From Sporolactobacillus pectinivorans (GTDB lineage Bacteria; Bacillota; Bacilli; Bacillales; Sporolactobacillaceae), in the NCBI RefSeq assembly GCF_002802965.1, contig NZ_NXGA01000001.1, forward strand, positions 1,340,282-1,404,281: 64,000 nucleotides of DNA, in the 5' to 3' direction. Below are positions 54,856 to 64,000 of this stretch, in pieces (within the stretch, counting starts at the first letter, position 1; each line of letters begins with the position of its first letter). The position numbers and the translations under genes are program-made. The notes below the pieces were generated by a model that worked only from the letters and a program-made list of their open reading frames with translations, did no database searches and was not told the DNA's origin.

Positions 54856-54886
54856 TTGACATAAAGTAAAGTTTATGGTTTACGAT
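54856..54886 (+). promoter_or_regulatory. MerR-type promoter upstream of the SDR gene
   Basis: TTGACA (54856-54861), again a 19-bp spacer, and TACGAT (54881-54886). The spacer holds CATAAAGTAAAGTTTATG, with 6-bp inverted arms and the same TAAAGT core as the MFS promoter. Confidence 0.6.
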
Positions 54887-54971
54887 TGTTGTGTTGTTCA
54901 GGTGCGTATTCGTTAAACCATGTACACATCTAAAATAAATAACTAGCATTATTTTTGGGAGGTAAATAAGT

Positions 54972-55715
54972 ATGATTAAAAACAAAGTCGTTGTGATTAC
55001 AGGTGCTTCATCTGGAATCGGTGAAGCTACTGCAAAGTTATTAGCTGAAAAAGGTGCTCTCGTTGTATTGGGCGCCCGTCGTGAAGATAAGTTAAGGGCT
55101 TTGACAGACGAAATCAAAAGGCAAGGCGGCCAATCCGTTTATCGAGTGACGGATGTGGTTAATCCGGATGACAGCCAAAAACTTGTACAATTAGCTAAGG
55201 ATACTTTCGGACGTCTCGATGTGATTTTCCTGAATGCCGGAATTATGCCGAATTCACCACTTTCAGAGTTAAAAACGGATGAATGGAATAAGATCATTGA
55301 CGTTAACCTTAAAGGTGTTTTAAACGGCATCGCAGCAGTTCTGCCAACGTTTAAATCACAAAAATCCGGACACATTATCACCACGTCATCAGTGGCCGGG
55401 CTTAAAAGCTACCCAGCAGGTGCTATATACGGTGCGACAAAATGGGCTGTACGTGACCTAATGGAAGTTTTACGTATGGAATCCGCATTGGAAGGTAACA
55501 ACATTCGCACGGCAACGATTTATCCAGCAGCCATCAATACGGAATTGTTGGATCAAATCACTGATAAAAAAACAGCTGGGGATATGGAGAAAATTTATGA
55601 ACAATACGGCATTACGCCTGATCGTATAGCGAATGTTGTAGCCTTTGCCATTAATCAGCCGGAAGATACGAATGTCAACGAGTTTACGATTGGACCAACA
55701 AATCAACCTTGGTAA
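54972..55715 (+). CDS. Classical short-chain dehydrogenase/reductase
   Basis: A 247-residue oxidoreductase. TGASSGIGEATAKLL is the NAD(P) motif, NAG in FLNAGIMP, the catalytic Ser in TTSSVAGL and the YGATK active-site motif are all present. It belongs to the YdfG/clavaldehyde-type group often annotated as oxidoreductase. GGGAGG lies upstream of the ATG. It is transcribed from a MerR-type promoter and followed by a terminator, with a MerR gene 290 bp downstream on the other strand. Confidence 0.92.
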   Translation: MIKNKVVVITGASSGIGEATAKLLAEKGALVVLGARREDKLRALTDEIKRQGGQSVYRVTDVVNPDDSQKLVQLAKDTFGRLDVIFLNAGIMPNSPLSELKTDEWNKIIDVNLKGVLNGIAAVLPTFKSQKSGHIITTSSVAGLKSYPAGAIYGATKWAVRDLMEVLRMESALEGNNIRTATIYPAAINTELLDQITDKKTAGDMEKIYEQYGITPDRIANVVAFAINQPEDTNVNEFTIGPTNQPW

Positions 55716-55798
55716 TCGTGGGAAATATAAAAGAACAAACTGATAATTGCTAGTCATAATCATAAATGATATAACGCACAAGAAAGGTCGAGACAAAA

Positions 55799-55840
55799 TA
55801 AGAGCGCACAGAAATTGATTTTTCTATGTGCTCTTATATA
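55799..55840 (+). terminator. Terminator after the SDR gene
   Basis: TAAGAG-CACA pairs with TGTG-CTCTTA with a two-base bulge. The trailing sequence is only moderately T-rich. Confidence 0.55.
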
Positions 55841-56003
55841 TTTGACGAAAAAGTCCCAGTAGACCCAAAACTAAGCATCCGGGTAATAGTATGACAATCG
55901 GCCCGGCTGAACTTCAGATGCGTCAACCATTCGATCACTGGGTCCTTAAAAAGATTGGTTTAGGCAGTATGAGCGTATGCCCCAAGTCTATTCCCTTTTA
56001 TTA
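55841..56003. other. Intergenic region between SDR terminator and merR
   Basis: 163 bp, apparently non-coding. No ribosome site or recognisable protein stretch was found. Confidence 0.3.
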
Positions 56004-56414
56004 TTATAATTTTGAAATTGTTTTTTCCGTATTTTTATGAATAGATTCTGTTCCAGCTTCCAATGCAGTTTTGTAATACCAACATTTATAGTTAATAGTT
56101 TCTGCTGTCTTTTTTATCTTTTCCAATTGAGCCTCTACGACAGCCTTTCGTTCCAAGAACATGTCATAGCGCTGCTGTAAGGTGGAATCTCCATGAGAAC
56201 ACCAATCAATGAAACTTTTAATGTTTTTGATCGGCATTCCGGTAACTTTAAGACATTCGATTACTTTTAACGTATCCAAATCAGAGTCATTAAAGACACG
56301 GATACCGCTGTCGGTACGCTCTAAATGAGGCAACAGGCCTTCCTTGTCGTAGTATCGTAAAGTAGGTATTGTGAGATTCAACATCTTAGCAACTTCACCA
56401 ATTGAATAAGGCAT
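56004..56414 (-). CDS. MerR-family regulator
   Basis: A 136-residue activator. It begins MPYSIGEVAKMLNLTIPTLR, with YYDKEGLLPHLERTDSGIRVF completing the winged helix, then a coiled dimerisation helix to about residue 115. It matches the small electrophile/thiol-sensing group (AdhR, NmlR-like); two Cys occur, at about residues 53 and 70, with a third near 110. Likely targets are the two 19-bp-spacer promoters at 54503 and 54856. A similar ATGACATAAAG element lies 50 bp upstream of its own start, suggesting self-control. Confidence 0.88.
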   Translation of the reverse strand: MPYSIGEVAKMLNLTIPTLRYYDKEGLLPHLERTDSGIRVFNDSDLDTLKVIECLKVTGMPIKNIKSFIDWCSHGDSTLQQRYDMFLERKAVVEAQLEKIKKTAETINYKCWYYKTALEAGTESIHKNTEKTISKL

Positions 56415-56550
56415 GATTTATTTCCCCTTTCAAAGCAAGCATAAATCTCAAGTTAGCTTTATGTCATTTTAAAAAAATATCACAGAAATTGTTTAATGTC
56501 AATTTCAATTCCTCCAAAATCCCCATCGAAAATTAACTTTAAGTAATGTC

Positions 56551-58579
<2,029 letters not shown>

Positions 58580-58617
58580 TTAAATTAATACAAAAAATGA
58601 AGATATGCGAAGTATCT

Positions 58618-58830
58618 TTAAGTTCTATGGCAGCGATGCACTGCTAAATCTTTACTTTTCAACTTCAGCATGGCTGCGAAAATCACCTCACGATCATCAT
58701 GGCCAAGAAAAAAGCGTGCCACTTCAGCGGCCTCGCTTGGTTGCGCATTTAAATAACGATGAAGGGGTTTTGAACTATATTGAGGCGTAGTTAGATAAAA
58801 ACGACAGGCAAAATTAGCAGCACCTGGGTG
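58618..58830 (-). pseudogene. Fragment of a RadC-like JAB-domain protein
   Basis: About 70 residues with PSEAAEVARFFLGHDDREVI and LKLKSKDLAVHRCH, which resemble the RadC/JAB domain pattern (FLGxxDREHF...N x K ... HRCHxG) of proteins common on mobile elements. It is cut just before the catalytic His-x-His region would continue, next to the IS4 right end. The assignment is by pattern memory. Confidence 0.4.
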
Positions 58831-58833
58831 CAT

Positions 58834-59239
58834 TCACTTTTGGTGTCATGCGAAGACAAAGCTAAGTAGTATTAATAAAGAAAGATTTGTTAGGACAGGT
58901 ATTCAAGCGCTGACTGATTCTTGATTGAACTATTTCACTTAAAGTTTTTTACTTTCTGCTTCTGTTAGACAAACGGTGTTCTGTGCACTAATAAAATCAA
59001 TCAAAACAATTAGATTATTATCGTTTTAGGCTAATTACAAAGTCCACATTCGAGTAACTTTCCTCGTTTTCCAAAGACAAACGCCCCAGCTAAACTTATT
59101 CATAGATTTGACTTTGTTTAATCCTCGTTGAATTCCCCTGTGTAGCAATACTTTACGCTTTCAATGCTTTTCACAAGGACTAAATTAGGTAAATATATGT
59201 CAAAGCAAAAAAGGATTTTGAAGAGTAACAGTTCAACGA
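58834..59239. other. AT-rich intergenic region
   Basis: About 400 bp with no supported gene. A leftward 68-codon frame at 59118-59324 overlaps the TetR gene and shows no features. Confidence 0.3.
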
Positions 59240-59803
59240 TCAAAGCATATTTACCCCATTTTTGATGAAATTCATGAATTGTTTCACGTAATCCTCTGGT
59301 TTTGTCGTTTGATTTTGTATCCAATGCATCGCAGCTCCATAAAGTGCCCAGCTTAACATTACCGCAAAAACCTCTACCCCAACTTTATTTTGGTCAGACC
59401 ATTGTTTTTGCATCCGCTCTAAAAAGAAGGCCTGAAGTTCCTTCTTAAAAGTCGTTTCTATTTGGGGAATGAATGCCTCGTAGCTTCGCTGGCATTGGTT
59501 CCTAATTGAAATTTGAAACTTAATAATTGATAAAAAAATAGCCTCAATGGTCTCTTCGTTAACTACCTTATGCGTACTGACTTCCTGAAGGACTTCTTCC
59601 ATAATACATTCACTTATAACCTTTTCAAGCAAGTCATATTTGTCAATGAAATGATAATAAAAGGTTGCACGATTAACAGTTGCAGCAGTTGTAATGTCCT
59701 TAATGGTGATATCTTTAAACTCTTTTTTCATGGCTAACTCGATAAATGCATCCATAATGAGCTTACGGGTACGGAGAATGCGGGGATCAATTTGTTTTTC
59801 CAT
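59240..59803 (-). CDS. TetR-family regulator, paralogue of the one at 51.6 kb
   Basis: 187 residues. The helix-turn-helix has DPRILRTRKLIMDAFIELA, DITIKDITTAATVNRATFYY and HFIDKYDLLEKVI, closely paralleling the regulator at 51579. The C-terminal domain ends QFMNFIKNGVNML. The ATG at 59803 has AGGAGAG 8 bp upstream; longer upstream extensions are not family-like. It diverges from the doxX-nmrA-SDR genes to its right and probably represses them. Confidence 0.9.
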   Translation of the reverse strand: MEKQIDPRILRTRKLIMDAFIELAMKKEFKDITIKDITTAATVNRATFYYHFIDKYDLLEKVISECIMEEVLQEVSTHKVVNEETIEAIFLSIIKFQISIRNQCQRSYEAFIPQIETTFKKELQAFFLERMQKQWSDQNKVGVEVFAVMLSWALYGAAMHWIQNQTTKPEDYVKQFMNFIKNGVNML

Positions 59804-59890
59804 AACTTTCTCTCCTGATTTTAGACATTTTAGTAAAAATGTTGGATATACGATATATGCGTGATTTTGTCGGTTGTTTAACGTTTTCCA

Positions 59891-59917
59891 ACTTGTTATA
59901 TTAACTATACGACAAGT
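59891..59917. promoter_or_regulatory. Candidate TetR operator
   Basis: Inverted arms ACTTGT (59891-59896) and ACAAGT (59912-59917), with further inner symmetry (TA...TA), lie between the divergent TetR and doxX genes. Confidence 0.45.
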
Positions 59918-60133
59918 GAAGGATAAACGAAAGGTGTTGTAATTAAGAAAATTAAAATAATTTTTCTTAGAGTATCTTGTTGGATGGTGAGCTTCTTGTA
60001 AAGCGGGCACTTTAGGACGGATAGGATGTTACAGCCAGTACGACGATCTGTCGTCCACAGCGCTTTTTCTAACATGATTTTGTTTTAGAAAGCGATAAAA
60101 AAATTTGAGTCTAAAGAGGAGCTGAGAAAGACT

Positions 60134-60481
60134 ATGGAACTAGTAACTTTTATTTTACAAGGAATTCTTGCATTAATCTTTTTGATGGCCGGATTCGGAA
60201 AAGTAACGGGTTCGAAAATGCATGTAGAAGCTTTTAAGCATTGGAAATTGCCACAATGGTTCAGAATTGTAACCGGAATTGTTGAATTATCAGGGGCTGT
60301 GCTTTTAATTATTGGATATTGGGCTCCGATTTCGGCGATAGCGGGTGCAACATTGCTTACCTTTACAGGTGTAGGTGGCATCCTGACACATATTCGGGTA
60401 AGGGATTCCTTTAAGGATACGGCTATGATTCTATTTTTAGCTATCCTGTCGCTCGTTGTTGTTCTTCTACATTTATCGTAA
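60134..60481 (+). CDS. DoxX-family membrane protein
   Basis: A 115-residue protein with four helices. It has FLMAGFGKVTGSKMHVEAFK, LPQWFRIVTGIVELSGAVLL and GATLLTFTGVGGILTHI, matching DoxX-like proteins often paired with TetR regulators and quinone/NmrA oxidoreductases. GAGGAG lies upstream of the ATG at longer than ideal spacing. It is probably the first gene of the operon leading to the NmrA gene. Confidence 0.85.
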   Translation: MELVTFILQGILALIFLMAGFGKVTGSKMHVEAFKHWKLPQWFRIVTGIVELSGAVLLIIGYWAPISAIAGATLLTFTGVGGILTHIRVRDSFKDTAMILFLAILSLVVVLLHLS

Positions 60482-60594
60482 AAATTCTGCGGAAATGAAC
60501 ACAAGGCTCTCAGACAATAAAATACGACAACAGACGTTAACGGAGCCATGTATTTAAGCAAAATATATCACCCGCTTTGGAGGAGGAAAAAACA

Positions 60595-61482
60595 ATGAAA
60601 ATATTAGTCACAGGAGCAACAGGAAAGTTAGGTTCAAAAGTTGTTGAGACGCTTTTAAAAACGATACCGGCAGATCAATTAGCCGTCAGTGTTCGAAATC
60701 CTGATAAAGCAGAAGAATTGAAAGCACGCGGAGTCGAAGTCCGGCAGGGTGACTTTGATAAACCGGATACACTGGATGTTGCTTTCTCAGGAATTGACAG
60801 GCTATTGCTAATATCTTCATCGGAGGTGCGGCTTGGCGGTGATGAAATAAGAATGAGGCAACACATGAATGCGGTTGCTGCCGCAGAGCGCGCCAAAGTT
60901 AAGTTTATTGCTTTTACCAGCGCGAACAAAGCAAATGACAGTAACTTTTTCCTTGCTCCGGTCTATAAAGCTACGGAAGCTGCCATTGTAAAAACAGGTA
61001 TCCCTTATTCATTTTTGAGGAACAACTGGTATCTGGAAAACGAAATTGGAAGCATTCAGGGGGCTATGGCGGGTGCTCCATGGGTCACAGTGACTGGAGA
61101 TGGAAAGGTAGGCTGGGTGCTTCGGCAGGATTTGGCTGAGGCCGCTGCTGTCGTGCTGACTGGAAGCGGACATGAAAACACCACTTACGAGCTTTCCGGA
61201 AAACTTATGACACATCGGGAATTAGTTTCTGTTCTTGAAACAGCATTAGGAAAGAAGATCTCTTTTCAGCAGGTTGATGATGAGACTTATGCTCAGTTGA
61301 TGAAAGATGCTGGAATACCAAAAGACTTTCTTCCTTTACTTATAAAGATACAAAAAGGCATTCGCGAAGGTGGATTAGCGATTGAAAGCGACGATTTGGA
61401 GAAATTGCTTGGTCGTCCTGTTACACCAATAAAGGAGGCTTTGATCCAGATAGTTAACCAGATATCCCATTCAGAAGATTAA
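60595..61482 (+). CDS. NmrA-type NAD(P)H:quinone oxidoreductase-like protein
   Basis: A 295-residue Rossmann-fold protein similar to YtfG/QorB. It begins MKILVTGATGKLGSKVVETL; the substrate region has FIAFTSANKANDSN, YKATEAAIVKTGIPYSFLRN and NNWYLEN. Members reduce quinones or act as NADPH sensors. ATG 60595 follows GGAGGAGG; the GTG/ATG 18 bp earlier overlaps that site. It follows doxX by 113 bp. Confidence 0.88.
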   Translation: MKILVTGATGKLGSKVVETLLKTIPADQLAVSVRNPDKAEELKARGVEVRQGDFDKPDTLDVAFSGIDRLLLISSSEVRLGGDEIRMRQHMNAVAAAERAKVKFIAFTSANKANDSNFFLAPVYKATEAAIVKTGIPYSFLRNNWYLENEIGSIQGAMAGAPWVTVTGDGKVGWVLRQDLAEAAAVVLTGSGHENTTYELSGKLMTHRELVSVLETALGKKISFQQVDDETYAQLMKDAGIPKDFLPLLIKIQKGIREGGLAIESDDLEKLLGRPVTPIKEALIQIVNQISHSED

Positions 61483-61563
61483 CCACCACATAATAAACAG
61501 GTACAGAGTTGCACGTTGAATGAAAGGACAGCAATAAATTAATCTTAGAAAGGATTGACGAAA

Positions 61564-62401
61564 ATGGATAAAAAAGTATGGCTAATAACAGGATGCAGCA
61601 GAGGACTTGGACTGGAGTTGTGCCGGACATTGCTGGAAAACGATCAGTTTGTGGTAGCCACCAGCCGCAGAAAAGAAATCCTGATTGAAAAAATAGGAGC
61701 TGAAAATGATGCATTCTTACCTGTTGCCTTGAATTTGAATGACGAGGACGACATTAAACAAAAGGTGGAGCTTGCTAAAAATAAATTTGGCCGTATTGAC
61801 GTTTTAGTTAACAACGCGGGGTATCAGCACTTGGGAACCATTGAGGATTCTAGTGATAAAGAGGTGAGAGCCTGCTTTGATGTGAATGTTTTTGCTACCT
61901 TAAATATGATCCGAAGCAATTGCTCCCATTATGCGTCAGCAACAGTCCGGACATATTTTTAATACTTCTTCCGTTGCAGGACTAACTGCAGACGCATTTG
62001 GCTCAATTTACAGTGCAACAAAATTTGCCGTAAATGCAATCAGCTACGGTACAGCCGCTGAGCTGAAGCCTTTTGGCATTCATGTGACAAATATCATTCC
62101 CGGATATTTCAGGACGGAATTTTTGAATCCAAATTCCTATTCTGTTGCCCATAGCAGCAGCCCTTATGCGGAGATGTTCACATTTGTTAACCAATTCCTA
62201 AAAGAGAAAAATGGAAACCAGGCCGGGGATCCACATAAGGCCGCTCTCTTATATTTGAAGGTGGCAAACATGGATAATCCACCATTGGATTTACCCATGG
62301 GAAGCGACGCTTATGATGCTGTTGTGGCTGTGTCAAATAAAAAAAAACAGAATCTCGATGCAGTTAAGGAATTGACATTGTCAACTGATTTTGACGTATG
62401 A
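61564..62401 (+). pseudogene. Short-chain dehydrogenase with a frameshift
   Basis: Two frames of one SDR. The first (61564 to about 61915) has WLITGCSRGLGLELCRTLL and NNAGYQHLGTIED. The second (about 61916-62401) has QQQSGHIFNTSSVAGLTADA and the YSATK active site. At the join one extra base in CGAAGCAATT breaks the expected Arg-Ala-Ile-Ala-Pro-Ile-Met. Removing it gives one protein of about 278 residues. Active-site residues are otherwise intact. Confidence 0.85.
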
Positions 62402-62436
62402 TTGTAAGCGTCAAATAATGGCCACCTTGCATAAAT

Positions 62437-62469
62437 AATCCCCACCTGAGTCAAGCTCAGATGGGGATT
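62437..62469 (+). terminator. Terminator-like hairpin after the SDR
   Basis: AATCCCCA-CTGAG pairs with CTCAG-TGGGGATT around a four-base loop with one mismatch. The following T-run is weak. Confidence 0.65.
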
Positions 62470-62562
62470 CCTATTTGTTTATAATAATATGACAATTTTC
62501 CGGGAGATCATCAGACCATGGGAGAATTCGGTCTAGTGAGGATGAGACTTCTGACACACTAA

Positions 62563-63268
62563 GAGGCCGCTAAGGCACTAGGGGAAAGTCCAAGTTATCA
62601 AGAACGTCAGGAACTAGAAGATCTACTTGGCGAATATTCAATGATCTTAAAGGACACGGAAAGGTTTAAATTAACATTACCAACGATTACTTTTGAAGAT
62701 ACGATCACTTTAAATGGAGCGAGGATGTATGCTGAATTTACCACCTATGGTGGAGGTTATACAAACAGTGATTCTTTTCTCTATCTCCAAAAGGAGCAAG
62801 TTATTTTCTTAGCAGATCTTATGCATATCGGATATCACGCTGATTTCAGACAGGGGAATGTGGATCAGTGGATGAGTATACTTAAAAAAGTTAAAAATCT
62901 AAATCAAAAAAGTCGTTTCTGGTCATGGCGGAATTGGAACAGCAAAAGATTTAGACGCTATGATCGATTACCTTTACACGATCAAACAAATTGCGGTAGA
63001 TTGGGGGCAACCTGGGGGTACTATTGAAAATATAAATGAAATCGATATACCAAAAAGATATGCTTCCTATGGTGCGCCAAGTATCTTCCATTACAATATC
63101 AAATCCCTTCTGGAAAAGGGAATATGATCAAACAATTCATATAAACTGCTGAGAAATGAAGAGATTACAGGGAAAGCTCTCGATTACTTTCAATTGAGAA
63201 CATATGAACCGATTATTAATCAGCTTAGTACCTTGAACAACAGGGTTTGTCACGTTTTTGAATGGTAA
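62563..63268 (+). pseudogene. Metallo-beta-lactamase-fold protein, 5'-truncated and decayed
   Basis: The frame opens right after a stop with EAAKALGESPSYQERQELED, continues ITLNGARMYAEFTTYGGGYT and DLMHIGYHADFRQGNVDQWM (the middle of an MBL fold), then shifts near 62910. The next frame has VVSGHGGIGTAKDLDAMIDY with the metal His. An in-frame TGA at 63125-63127 is followed by a coherent LDYFQLRTYEPIINQLSTLN tail to 63268. The N-terminal HxHxDH metal motif is missing. Confidence 0.7.
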
Positions 63269-63846
63269 GATCATTTAAGGAAGATTTTAGTTTTTTGCTC
63301 TGCAGCTATACATTATTCAGCTATGTCACCATCCAAAACCTTTTTAAGCCTGTCTTGCATCTTTAACTCGCTCAAAATCCCGGTAAATCAACGTTCTACC
63401 TGCTAAACACGTTGATTACAAAAGAGTGGGCATAAAGTAGATACCTCGTTTGGCGTCGAAACGTTGATTTAACAGCATTTTTGGCAAAGGTAAAATGGAT
63501 AAAAACACTTAAATTGATAAGGATCTCCGCCAGAATTCCGCCAAGAATCGGAGCCAGAGAACCATCAGTTCAAGGTTTGAAAGGTATATTTTGAAGAATA
63601 TGCCTTCTTTTTTTGTCTTATTTTCCGCCAAGTCATTCTGTTTTCGAAAGGTACCCTCTTACTGTGCTACGAATTTTAATCAATCCTGTGCTGAGATGAG
63701 AAATCATTTCAGCATTTTTACTTCAAGTTTTTTGCGTTGGAAGGGATGTGGTTTTACCAAAGCATCCCGCTCTTTTCCCGACAAACTTTAAGTTTGAATC
63801 AGCTTATTAATCAAAACAAAATTATTTACAGAAAGGAAAATGATTT
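63269..63846. other. Non-coding border region before the conjugative element
   Basis: No gene is supported. AATCAACG (63386-63393) and CGTTGATT (63410-63417) form a perfect 8-bp inverted repeat, and CGTTGATT recurs at 63462. The 66-codon frame at 63591-63791 has no ribosome site or motif. The element end (attL or attR) may lie here but was not identified. Confidence 0.4.
63689..63719 (+). terminator. Strong terminator hairpin
   Basis: TGCTGAGATG pairs with CATTTCAGCA (one G-U) around six bases, followed by five T. It isolates the element's first gene from read-through. Confidence 0.8.
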
Positions 63847-64000
63847 ATGGAACTGAAACACATTATTCCAAACGTTGAAAAGACATTTGGAAACCTCGAA
63901 TATGCTGGAGAAGGCAATGTGGAACAGCGCAGAGTAAATGGTCGCACGATGATCCTTTCCCGCAGCTACAATTTGTATTCCGACATCCAGCGAGCAGACG
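63847..64000 (+). CDS. DUF961 family protein, first gene of a Tn916/ICEBs1-like element (3' end outside window)
   Basis: 51 residues are visible: it begins MELKHIIPNVEKTFGNLEYA and continues VEQRRVNGRTMILSRSYNLY and SDIQRAD. This matches YdcP of ICEBs1 and Orf23/Orf22-type proteins of Tn916, small proteins at the start of the conjugation module. AAAGGA precedes ATG 63847. The gene runs off the right edge. It implies that conjugation genes (FtsK-type coupling protein, relaxase) follow beyond the window. Confidence 0.85.
   Translation, partial: MELKHIIPNVEKTFGNLEYAGEGNVEQRRVNGRTMILSRSYNLYSDIQRAD

Noticed and set aside
63591..63791. A 66-codon frame before the conjugative element
   Set aside because: It runs through the strong terminator at 63689 and lacks a ribosome site.

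Overview
The window looks like a chromosomal segment of a spore-forming Bacillales bacterium. Three things support this: a GerA-type germinant receptor locus with sigma-G-like promoters, a Bacillus-type secG-esterase-rnr-smpB-ssrA backbone, and fermentative sugar operons (trehalose PTS, tagatose-6-phosphate pathway) with CcpA cre-like sites. The gene set resembles Sporolactobacillaceae or Bacillaceae, but this is inference from gene content and the species cannot be named from the sequence.

Region 1 (1-12.1 kb): after the tail of a membrane protein comes a long, tightly packed operon for a Tat-exported, membrane-bound [NiFe] uptake hydrogenase. The order is small subunit, large subunit, a cytochrome b fused to the maturation protease, a cysteine-rich protein, hypA-B-F-C-D-E, then tatA-tatC. 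A Crp/Fnr-type box sits exactly at -41.5 from a predicted start site. The small subunit lacks the two extra cysteines of O2-tolerant enzymes, so the system looks built for anaerobic life.

Region 2 (12.1-24.3 kb): the secG-est-rnr ... smpB-ssrA backbone is split by about 7 kb holding a trehalose PTS operon (treA, IIA, Bgl-type IIBC, hydrolase, treR, HAD phosphatase). The 3' end of ssrA is followed by the C-terminal remnant of a tyrosine integrase, the scar of an element once inserted at tmRNA.

Region 3 (24.3-34.7 kb): a galactose-type PTS (gatC, gatB leftward; gatA rightward) with lacA, lacB (two copies each), lacC, lacD, a DeoR-type lacR and a hexose mutarotase: a complete tagatose-6-phosphate route. 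Three copies of an interspersed palindromic repeat lie between these genes.

Region 4 (34.7-38.95 kb): germination genes gerKA-gerKC run rightward and gerKB plus a small membrane protein run leftward toward them.

Region 5 (39.2-43.9 kb): a wrecked Leloir operon. galR, galT, galM and galK carry frameshifts or truncations, and galE has lost three residues including its catalytic Tyr. Galactose use has apparently passed to the intact tagatose pathway.

Region 6 (44.6-47.5 kb): a SAM-I riboswitch with terminator lies ahead of a cyclase-family metal hydrolase and an APC amino-acid permease. This is the most unusual regulatory pairing in the window.

Region 7 (47.5-64 kb): an accessory zone of TetR/MerR-controlled oxidoreductases, DoxX proteins and an MFS pump, riddled with IS3, IS4 and IS66 elements and pseudogenes. 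It ends with the first gene of a Tn916/ICEBs1-like conjugative element at the right edge. Frameshifts are confined to the part of the window right of 39 kb, which argues for real decay rather than random sequencing error.
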